From contig JAFUAT010000001.1 in NCBI GenBank assembly GCA_017460625.1, positions 1 to 53,227 of the forward strand: a DNA stretch of 53,227 nt, read 5' to 3'. Below, piece after piece: positions 47,590-53,227 of this stretch. Position numbers and translations under genes: made by a program. Source of the stretch: Candidatus Saccharimonadota bacterium (GTDB lineage: Bacteria > Patescibacteriota > Saccharimonadia > Saccharimonadales > Saccharimonadaceae). Position 1 is the first letter of the stretch, and each line of letters starts with the position of its first letter. The notes under the pieces are model-generated. The model searched no databases. It saw only the letters and a program-made list of their open reading frames with translations, and was not told the DNA's origin.

Positions 47590-48431
47590 GCACAAAAGGT
47601 TTAGGACGCGGATTCGATGCATTGATTCCAACGGATTTAGTAAACGAAGAGTTTGACTTGACCGCTTCGGAAGACAAAAAAGAATCCGAGCTAAAAAGAA
47701 TCAAAATTTCGGAAATATTCCCAGACGAAAACCAACCTCGTCGGGACTTTGATAAAGATGCACTCGAAGCTCTCGCCGCCTCCATCAAAGAACACGGCGT
47801 GCTTCAACCAATCGTAGTCACAAAAGAAGAGGGCAAGTTCAAAATCGTTGCTGGTGAGAGACGCTGGCGCGCCTCCAAGATTGCTGGTCTAGATAAAATC
47901 CCAGCCATTGTTCGTTCGCTTGATTCTCAGAATCGTCTAGAGCTTTCCATCATCGAAAATGCCCAAAGGGAAGATTTAAACCCAATCGAGCTTGCTACCG
48001 CCTACGCTAAGCTTAAAAACCAATTTAATCTCTCCGATGAAGACATCGCCGCAAAGGTCGGCAAGTCCGAGTCCACCATCCAGAATACCCTAAGGCTATT
48101 AAATCTTCCAGACGACGTCAAACACATCATGGTAAAGGAAAAACTCACAGAAGGCGTGATGCGTCCACTAGTCAGCCGCGACGAAAAAACCATCAAAAAA
48201 GTTTTGCCAAAAATCGTCGAAGAAGGCTGGACCGCAAGAAAAGTCGAGCGCTATTTCCAAGATCATAAGAAAAAGTCATCCACTGCTCTCATTAAGCGCG
48301 ACCAACATCACAAAGACGAAGACGCTCTTTCTGCCAAATATAACGCCGTCGTCCGCATTTCTGGTAAGAGCTTAACCTTTAAATGCAAAACAATTTCCGA
48401 ACTCCAAAATCTAATCGACAGCTTTAAATAA
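47586..48431 (+). CDS. parB: chromosome-partitioning protein ParB/Spo0J
   Basis: 281 residues. Starts KGLGRGFDALIP, as ParB proteins do. The CTPase ParB/Srx box comprises ENQPRRDFDKDALEALAASI, the GVLQPIVV strand and GERRWRASKIAGL, followed by ENAQREDLNPIELATAY; then the HTH with DEDIAAKVGKSESTIQNTLRLL. Spreads on DNA from parS sites as a CTP switch. I see no canonical parS palindrome in the window, but did not compute a full scan. Confidence 0.94.
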   Translation: MSTKGLGRGFDALIPTDLVNEEFDLTASEDKKESELKRIKISEIFPDENQPRRDFDKDALEALAASIKEHGVLQPIVVTKEEGKFKIVAGERRWRASKIAGLDKIPAIVRSLDSQNRLELSIIENAQREDLNPIELATAYAKLKNQFNLSDEDIAAKVGKSESTIQNTLRLLNLPDDVKHIMVKEKLTEGVMRPLVSRDEKTIKKVLPKIVEEGWTARKVERYFQDHKKKSSTALIKRDQHHKDEDALSAKYNAVVRISGKSLTFKCKTISELQNLIDSFK

Positions 48432-48480
48432 ATCACCAAATTTACTTCAAACAGACTCTTGAGCGAAGTAAAGCGCCTGT

Positions 48481-48488
48481 TGTATAAT
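48481..48488 (+). promoter_or_regulatory. leaderless promoter of the Rel gene
   Basis: TATAAT at 48483-48488 with TG directly before it; 6 bases to the ATG at 48495, setting that start over an ATG 36 bases upstream. Confidence 0.65.
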
Positions 48489-48494
48489 AAAATT

Positions 48495-49913
48495 ATGGAT
48501 CGCATTAAACATGCAGAAGAAATTGCAAGAAAGGCTCACGCAGGTCAATTCAGAAAGACTGGCGAGCCCTACATCGTGCATCCCATGGCGGTCAAAAAAA
48601 TCCTTGAAGAATGGGGCATGGACGAAGACACTATCATCGCTGGAATTTTGCATGACACCGTAGAAGACACAGGCCTTACATTAAAAGACATCGAAAAAGA
48701 ATTCGGCGAGTCGGTCGCTTTCTTGGTTGACGGCGTTACAAAACTTGGCGTCGCCCGAAACGGTATGCGCGATTTGGATACTTATTTGCCAGAAACAAAG
48801 GATAACTTTTTAAGACTCATGGTTGCACTCGGTGCCGACATCCGCGTTTTAATTATCAAACTTGCAGACCGCTTACACAATATTCGCACTCTCAGCGCTC
48901 TTCCACCGGACAAACAAAAGAAAATCGCCAAGGAAACTCTAGAAGTTTTTGCGCCACTTGCAGACCGGCTCAACATGGGGCTTCTTCGCGTGGAACTAGC
49001 CGATTTGTCTTTTAAATATGTTGACCCAAAACGCTACGACTATCTTAAAGAACTAATTGCAAGATACAACAAATCCGCCGCTCGTTCCATGAAAAAAATC
49101 GAAGAAGAAGTTTCAAATGCTTTAAAGAAAGAAAAAATCAAGTTTTCTATCTCTGGTCGCGTGAAGTCAGTTTATTCACTTCACAAAAAACTCGCCAAAC
49201 ACGACCAAAATATCAACGAAATTTACGATCTCACTGCTCTTCGCATCATCGTAGACGACGTCACCACCTGTTATCTGGTGCTTGGCATCGTTCACTCACT
49301 CTACACTCCGATGAACGGACGCATCAAAGATTACATTGCCATGCCAAAGCAAAATGGCTATCAATCTCTTCATACTACCGTTATTACCAAAGATAAACAC
49401 ATCGTGGAATTTCAAATCCGCACCAAAGAAATGCACGAATTCGCCGAACGTGGTCTAGCCGCCAGTTTTTATTACAACGAGCAAAAACTTACCGAAAATT
49501 ACAAAAAGGGCAAAATCGAACATCTCCCGACCAACCTGCTTTGGATCACCGAACTTCAAATGACTGCCGCAAAACTCCGAGAAGGGAAAAAGGTAGATTT
49601 AAAGAAGTTAAAGCTAAATCTCTTTGCCGATCGGATTTTTGTTTATACGCCAAAGGGAGATATTTTGGACCTTCCGCAAGGAGCTTTACCACTTGATTTT
49701 GCCTATCGGCTTCATTCAGAAATCGGCGATCACGTGGTAGGAGTAAAGATAAACGGCAAGATGTCTAACCTGAACAAAAAATTAGAACACGGCGACGTCG
49801 TGGAAATTCTAACTTCTAAAAACCAAATTCCAAAGACTTCCTGGCTAGATAAAATCATCACTCCTCACGCCCGCTCCAAAATCCTCCACTCTCTCAACTC
49901 CCGGAATAAATAA
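48495..49913 (+). CDS. rel: RelA/SpoT-type (p)ppGpp synthetase/hydrolase, without C-terminal HTH/ACT
   Basis: 472 residues, compared with about 730 for full Rel. HD hydrolase domain: HAGQFRKTGEPYIVHPMAV (near 16) and GILHDTVEDT at 50-59 with the HD pair, plus KLADRLHNIRTL. Synthetase: GRVKSVYSLHKKL, YDLTALRIIVDD, and RIKDYIAMPKQNGYQSLHTTV. A TGS domain follows (FVYTPKGDILDLPQGALPLDFAY) and ends the protein; the helical, zinc-finger and ACT regions for ribosome sensing are absent. So it may keep both activities but not stringent sensing of uncharged tRNA in the classical way. Confidence 0.93.
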   Translation: MDRIKHAEEIARKAHAGQFRKTGEPYIVHPMAVKKILEEWGMDEDTIIAGILHDTVEDTGLTLKDIEKEFGESVAFLVDGVTKLGVARNGMRDLDTYLPETKDNFLRLMVALGADIRVLIIKLADRLHNIRTLSALPPDKQKKIAKETLEVFAPLADRLNMGLLRVELADLSFKYVDPKRYDYLKELIARYNKSAARSMKKIEEEVSNALKKEKIKFSISGRVKSVYSLHKKLAKHDQNINEIYDLTALRIIVDDVTTCYLVLGIVHSLYTPMNGRIKDYIAMPKQNGYQSLHTTVITKDKHIVEFQIRTKEMHEFAERGLAASFYYNEQKLTENYKKGKIEHLPTNLLWITELQMTAAKLREGKKVDLKKLKLNLFADRIFVYTPKGDILDLPQGALPLDFAYRLHSEIGDHVVGVKINGKMSNLNKKLEHGDVVEILTSKNQIPKTSWLDKIITPHARSKILHSLNSRNK

Positions 49914-49916
49914 ATA

Positions 49917-49925
49917 TGATATAAT
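49917..49925 (+). promoter_or_regulatory. promoter of tRNA-Thr and downstream genes
   Basis: TGATATAAT, 9 bases before the tRNA. Confidence 0.6.
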
Positions 49926-49934
49926 ATATTATAT

Positions 49935-50010
49935 GCCGATGTAGCTCAGTTGGTAGAGCAGCTCATTCGTAACGAGCAGGTCACAGGTTCGATCCCTGCC
50001 ATCGGCTCCA
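49935..50010 (+). tRNA. tRNA-Thr (anticodon CGT)
   Basis: 76 nt. Acceptor GCCGATG/CATCGGC, D arm GCTC..GAGC, anticodon stem GCTCA/CGAGC around TTCGTAA (anticodon CGT), T arm with TTCGATC, CCA encoded. The pair closing the anticodon loop (A31-C39) is mismatched and the first T-stem pair is A-C; otherwise canonical. It reads ACG. No terminator separates it from the next gene, whose RBS starts 4 bases later. Confidence 0.9.
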
Positions 50011-50025
50011 AATAAAGGAGTGCAT

Positions 50026-50655
50026 ATGTCAAAAAAGCCAAAAGCAGTTTTACTAAAACGCCCAGCCGAAAATCTGAGCTCTAATCTTAAGAAATCCGCC
50101 TGGTCGGCCATTTTTGAATCTACAATGCTGATTATACTCGGTATTTTGTTCGTAGTCTGGCCAGATACCATGGTTCGTGTGATTGCCTATATTATTGGCG
50201 TCCTCCTTATTTTGAAAGGTATTTTTGATATTGCGACCTATTTTTATAACAAAGGTCAATTTGATTTCTCAAATAACAATCTGATTTACGGCGCAGTCAT
50301 AGTTATTATTGGTATCGTATCCATCATCGCCGGCGAGAACATCGCACAGGTTTTTCGTATTATCATCGGCATCATTATCATTTATGAATCGCTTGTGCGT
50401 ATCGGCACGGCTACTAGGATGTCTAGCGCCGGAGTGAGCGCTTGGAAATATGTTTTGATTCTTGCCATTATTATGTTAGCACTTGGTATCTTTGTAACAT
50501 TTAATAACGGTGCCATTGTGGCGGTGGTAGGCTGGCTCATGATTTTGACCGGCGCTATCGGTATTGCCGGCGATGTTGTATTTATTCAGCACATCAATAC
50601 CGTAATGGATAAACTCACCGGCACCAAAAAAGGTTCTACCACGAGTGGGAAATAA
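50026..50655 (+). CDS. DUF308/HdeD-family membrane protein
   Basis: 209 residues with about six short hydrophobic helices arranged as three hairpins, the HdeD pattern: STMLIILGILFVVWPDTMVRVI, GVLLILKGIFDIATYF and similar repeats through WLMILTGAIGIAGDVV. In E. coli HdeD is linked with acid resistance; function here is unknown. ATG 50026 is chosen since AAAGGAG is 5-6 bases upstream; a GTG at 50020 would overlap it. Co-transcribed after tRNA-Thr and before the 121-residue gene (3 bases). Confidence 0.75.
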   Translation: MSKKPKAVLLKRPAENLSSNLKKSAWSAIFESTMLIILGILFVVWPDTMVRVIAYIIGVLLILKGIFDIATYFYNKGQFDFSNNNLIYGAVIVIIGIVSIIAGENIAQVFRIIIGIIIIYESLVRIGTATRMSSAGVSAWKYVLILAIIMLALGIFVTFNNGAIVAVVGWLMILTGAIGIAGDVVFIQHINTVMDKLTGTKKGSTTSGK

Positions 50656-50658
50656 CAA

Positions 50659-51024
50659 ATGAAAGATTTTAAAGCGGATTTCAAAAGAATATATCAGACC
50701 GAACGGCTTATGCTCGTTTGGATGATTTTGATTTTAATTGCAGCGATTGTGCTGGCAGTATTTAGCATGATAAAATTGAACCCAGCCAGCTCGGTAGTGA
50801 AGGTCGGTTATGGCGACATCGGCGGCTATCGCGACGGCTCCTGGACAGAATTTATTGCCTTTCCACTAGTTGCAATCTTACTAGGGGTCTTACATAATTT
50901 CATCGCAGTCCGAATTTTCCATAAGCGTGGTGCCGGCATGGCTAAGTTTTTTCTCATCACCACGAGCGTATTAATTGCCGGGGCATTTATAGTTTTGGTG
51001 CGGCTAGTCTCTCAGGAAGGTTAA
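50659..51024 (+). CDS. small three-helix membrane protein
   Basis: 121 residues. Hydrophobic segments at about 18-37 (LVWMILILIAAIVLAVFSM), 68-86 (FIAFPLVAILLGVLHNFIA) and 98-115 (FFLITTSVLIAGAFIVLV). No recognised family. Starts 3 bases after the DUF308 gene and ends one base before the glycosyltransferase ATG. Tight packing suggests a partner of that enzyme. Confidence 0.7.
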   Translation: MKDFKADFKRIYQTERLMLVWMILILIAAIVLAVFSMIKLNPASSVVKVGYGDIGGYRDGSWTEFIAFPLVAILLGVLHNFIAVRIFHKRGAGMAKFFLITTSVLIAGAFIVLVRLVSQEG

Positions 51025-51025
51025 A

Positions 51026-52651
51026 ATGCGAAAAAACCTAGAAATACCACGGGGCAAACGAACCAAAAAATATCGTTTTTTTGAGATATTGCCAGGGCTA
51101 ATTTCTTATGCCGCCATTATTCTACTTTTCGTCTTGTCTTGGATAGAGCCAGTGCTCGGCGCGATTTATCTATTCATCATCATCGCATCAACTCTCGTTA
51201 AAGCCGTATCGGTCGCCTACCGCACCGTACAAGGCTACGAAGTTATTAACCGCGCCAAAAAAGTAGATTGGCGCAGGCGCCTAGAAGATTTATCAGACCC
51301 GCACGCCGCCTTCGAAAGGCTCCACGACAAAAACGACAAAAGCTACCATTTTGAAGAACATATCGAAAACCTCAAGTTCATGGCCGCCATGCCAGGTGAA
51401 TATCCAGATCCAGCCAAAACTCTCCACGCTGTTATCGTTACCGCCTACGACGAATCTATCGAAGTACTGCGCCCGTCCATTGATGCTTTGAAGAACTCTA
51501 CCTTTCCAAGTGAGCGTATCATCGTGGTTTTAGCCTACGAGGAGCGTGGTGGTGCGGAAATGGAAAACACTGCCAAAACTCTTTCAAAAGAGTTTAAAGA
51601 TGTTTTTAAAGATTTTTTGCTGGTCAAACATCCAGATGGACTAAGCGGGGAAGTAATCGGCAAAGGTCCAAATTTAACTTACGCCGGACACAAACTTGCC
51701 GAATATTTTGAGAAAAAACATCTTTCCATGGAAAACACCATCGTGACTTCGCTAGATAGCGACAATCACGTTCACACAAAATATCTAGACAACGTGGCTT
51801 ATGAATTCGTCACTCATCCAAACCGCCAGCGGCTCAGCTATCAGCCAGTTTCACTTTTTATGAACAACATTTGGGATGCGCCCGCCCCGACACGTGTAAT
51901 CGCCGTTTCAAATTCTTTTTTTAACGTGATTTCTACCATGCGCCCGCATTCACTCCGTAATTTTGCCAGCCACTCGCAGCCGCTTCAGGCGCTCATTGCG
52001 ATGGATTTTTGGAGCAAACGCACCATCGTAGAAGACGGGCACCAGTACTGGCGCAGTTTGTTTTTCTTTGATGGTGACTACTTAGTCCTGCCTATTCGCA
52101 TCCCGATTTATCAAGACGCCGTTATTGACGAAACCTTTTTAAAAACCATCAAAGCCCAGTTCATCCAAGTACGCCGCTGGTACTATGGCGCCTCGGATGT
52201 AGCTTACGTGGGTGTGCGTTTGTTTGCTAAAAAATCTGAACGCCGTGTGCCATTTTGGCAGCTATTTCCTAAATTCTGGCGACTCTTAGATGGCCATGTT
52301 ACGCTTGCCATCATGGCACCGCTAATCACCTTTGGTGGTTGGGTTCCGATGATTATGAATATGTCCGCTCACACCATGGTGGGGTATAACTTGCCAAATA
52401 TCGTAAGCATCATAGAAACATTCGCCATGGTGGGTCTAGTTGCGACGGTGCTGGTGTCGTTTCGGATGTTGCCGCCGCGTCCAGCCAAGTATCGCAAAGG
52501 CAAAGGAATTTTTATGTTACTCCAGTGGATTTTAATGCCGCTAACGTCTATTTTGTATCAATCCATTGCTGCTTACTACGCTCAAACCCGGCTGATGCTA
52601 GGGAAGTACATGGAAAAATTTGACGTCACGAAAAAAGTAATCAAGAAATAG
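51026..52651 (+). CDS. membrane glycosyltransferase, GT2 family, processive type
   Basis: 541 residues. Two N-terminal helices (about 23-60), a GT-A catalytic domain starting AVIVTAYDESIEVLRPSI near 132, the first Asp in that area, DxD in VTSLDSDNHVHTKY near 243, the catalytic base in TIVEDGHQYWR near 335 and QVRRWYYGASD (QxxRW) near 381; then four C-terminal helices. D, DxD, ED and QxxRW are hallmarks of processive synthases such as cellulose and hyaluronan synthase. Product unknown, likely an exopolysaccharide or cell-surface glycan. Last gene of the tRNA-Thr/DUF308 unit; a palindrome follows. Confidence 0.88.
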   Translation: MRKNLEIPRGKRTKKYRFFEILPGLISYAAIILLFVLSWIEPVLGAIYLFIIIASTLVKAVSVAYRTVQGYEVINRAKKVDWRRRLEDLSDPHAAFERLHDKNDKSYHFEEHIENLKFMAAMPGEYPDPAKTLHAVIVTAYDESIEVLRPSIDALKNSTFPSERIIVVLAYEERGGAEMENTAKTLSKEFKDVFKDFLLVKHPDGLSGEVIGKGPNLTYAGHKLAEYFEKKHLSMENTIVTSLDSDNHVHTKYLDNVAYEFVTHPNRQRLSYQPVSLFMNNIWDAPAPTRVIAVSNSFFNVISTMRPHSLRNFASHSQPLQALIAMDFWSKRTIVEDGHQYWRSLFFFDGDYLVLPIRIPIYQDAVIDETFLKTIKAQFIQVRRWYYGASDVAYVGVRLFAKKSERRVPFWQLFPKFWRLLDGHVTLAIMAPLITFGGWVPMIMNMSAHTMVGYNLPNIVSIIETFAMVGLVATVLVSFRMLPPRPAKYRKGKGIFMLLQWILMPLTSILYQSIAAYYAQTRLMLGKYMEKFDVTKKVIKK

Positions 52652-52674
52652 AAAAGTAGGGAAGCCTGTGTAAA

Positions 52675-52697
52675 AGTGTTGTAAATTTTACAACACT
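52675..52697. repeat. 23-bp palindrome (TTTACAACAC family)
   Basis: AGTGTTGTAAA / TTTACAACACT around one T, identical in core to 17903-17929. It lies 24 bases after the glycosyltransferase stop and 17 bases before the surface-gene -35 box. Terminator or regulator site. Confidence 0.7.
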
Positions 52698-52713
52698 ATT
52701 TTGGCAGAACCCT

Positions 52714-52768
52714 ATTGCATTTATGCTTTTCCTGTCCTATAATAAAGACATTATGTTGGGTCATACAC
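52714..52768 (+). repeat. 55-bp exact copy, partner of 43043-43097
   Basis: Includes the promoter, start codon and first five codons of the right-end surface-protein gene. Confidence 0.95.
52715..52743 (+). promoter_or_regulatory. promoter of the right-end surface gene
   Basis: TTGCAT (52715-52720), 17-base spacer, TATAAT (52738-52743), 9 bases to the ATG at 52753. Likely leaderless or nearly so. Confidence 0.6.
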
Positions 52769-53227
52769 TTATAAACAATCACACAAATATTATTAAACGT
52801 TTTAATCGTTCTAACTCTTTTAGTACTAAGTCTAATATATATATATATATATAGGGCGGGCATAACCGCCTCAGTTTTGTTATTCCTTACACTACTTTAT
52901 TTTTCATGTCCTGTTATATTAGGCCTTAGAACCGTAGAAGGCATCTCCCAGGAATCAGAAACCACTCTCACCATAGACACCACCCATACTAGCGCAAAAT
53001 TAGACCTAACAGTAGCTAGTATGGATGGTACATTTAGCAGTACCACAAATGCAGATGACAAAGCCAAATTCACTGTAGCAACTAATAACTATACTGGCTA
53101 TACATTAACACTCAGTGGTACAGACGATACTAGACAACTGTCTAATACTTCTACTTCTACCGATGTATTAGATTCTATCAATGCGACAAACGGTATAGAT
53201 GCTACTACTTTTAATACATCTACATAT
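52753..53227 (+). CDS. surface protein N-terminus, frame interrupted at an (AT)9 tract (partial)
   Basis: From ATG 52753 the frame reads a basic segment MLGHT...KRFNRSNSFSTKSNIYIYI and stops at TAG 52852-52854 after 33 codons. The tract at 52835-52853 shifts it: the next frame, open from there to the window end, encodes RAGITASVLLFLTLLYFSCP, a hydrophobic signal segment, then a Thr/Ser-rich mature part (TIDTTHTSAKLDLTVASMDG) typical of Saccharibacteria surface proteins. One extra AT unit, or two fewer, joins them. The remnant at 43082 reads from the same ATG into the same signal region, which supports the start. Either a phase-OFF allele or a sequencing error; the gene runs off the window. 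Confidence 0.75.
52835..52853 (+). repeat. (AT)9 microsatellite in the surface-gene leader
   Basis: Nineteen bases of perfect alternating AT between the basic N-region and the hydrophobic core of the signal peptide. Slippage changes the frame; only one state in three is open. Confidence 0.9.

Noticed and set aside
52772-53227. Start of the right-end gene in the downstream frame, without frameshift
   Set aside because: That frame has no ATG between its stop at 52772 and the signal core; the ATG frame gives the expected basic N-region and matches the remnant at 43082.
1-53227. UGA recoded to glycine (as in SR1/Gracilibacteria)
   Set aside because: parA and the DinJ-like gene end in TGA at the expected positions, and no conserved protein contains an in-frame TGA.
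1-53227. CRISPR array, prophage or insertion sequence
   Set aside because: No regularly spaced direct repeats, phage structural genes or transposase were found; the only recombinase is Xer-like.

Overview
The window is a stretch of a reduced, host-dependent-type bacterial chromosome. It most resembles Candidatus Saccharibacteria (TM7, Patescibacteria/CPR). The signs are short versions of housekeeping proteins, type IV pili, a VirB2-like pilin, FISUMP-type surface proteins, no amino-acid biosynthesis genes in view, and many genes that start directly after an extended -10 box with no leader. TGA is used as a stop (parA, the DinJ-like gene), which argues against the SR1/Gracilibacteria recoding. 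The assignment is inference from gene content; no 16S gene is present.

Layout. 1-309 is the C-terminus of a FISUMP surface protein. 490-9855 holds rpoD, a VirB2-like pilin, a lipid kinase overlapping a zeta-toxin-like kinase, two further kinases, polA, a small NrdD-tail protein, mutM, a holA-like gene and convergent rpsT. 10004-17904 holds a degenerate DHH protein, tRNA-Asp, rpsU, adk, map, ftsA, ftsZ, a cysteine-free nrdR, a thioredoxin-like gene and mscS. ileS (17979-20864) ends inside a very large hairpin. 21217-25476 encodes a small protein and a set of surface-anchored proteins. 25642-27791 is rpsF-ssb-rpsR-efp plus a TlyA-like methyltransferase. 27816-38439 is a complete type IV pilus locus (pilM, N-, O- and P-position genes, pilB, pilT, pilC, two pilins, pilD, a pseudopilin). 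38457-43012 on the minus strand holds a Xer recombinase, ackA and an amino-acid ABC transporter. 43043-44686 holds a surface-gene remnant, an orphan antitoxin, mscL and an anchored hypothetical. 44706-49913 holds dnaG, rplU, parA, parB and a short Rel. 49935-52651 is tRNA-Thr followed by two membrane proteins and a family 2 glycosyltransferase. The window ends in the 5' part of a surface-protein gene.

How the parts fit. The organism looks built for surface attachment and uptake: T4P with both extension and retraction ATPases, repeat-rich surface proteins, an amino-acid ABC importer, two mechanosensitive channels, and acetate kinase for ATP. DNA replication, division and chromosome segregation genes are present in minimal form.

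Most interesting signals: (1) an (AT)9 tract that puts the right-end surface-protein gene out of frame, an apparent phase-variation switch; (2) an exact 55-bp copy of that gene's promoter and start in front of a truncated remnant 9.7 kb away; (3) in-frame palindromic inserts inside mutM and polA, resembling Rickettsia palindromic elements in principle; (4) a 170-nt hairpin swallowing the ileS stop codon; (5) zinc ligands missing from NrdR, DnaG and PilB alike, together with a candidate pair of NrdR boxes at a NrdD-tail gene; (6) pervasive TGnTATAAT-N6-ATG leaderless promoters.
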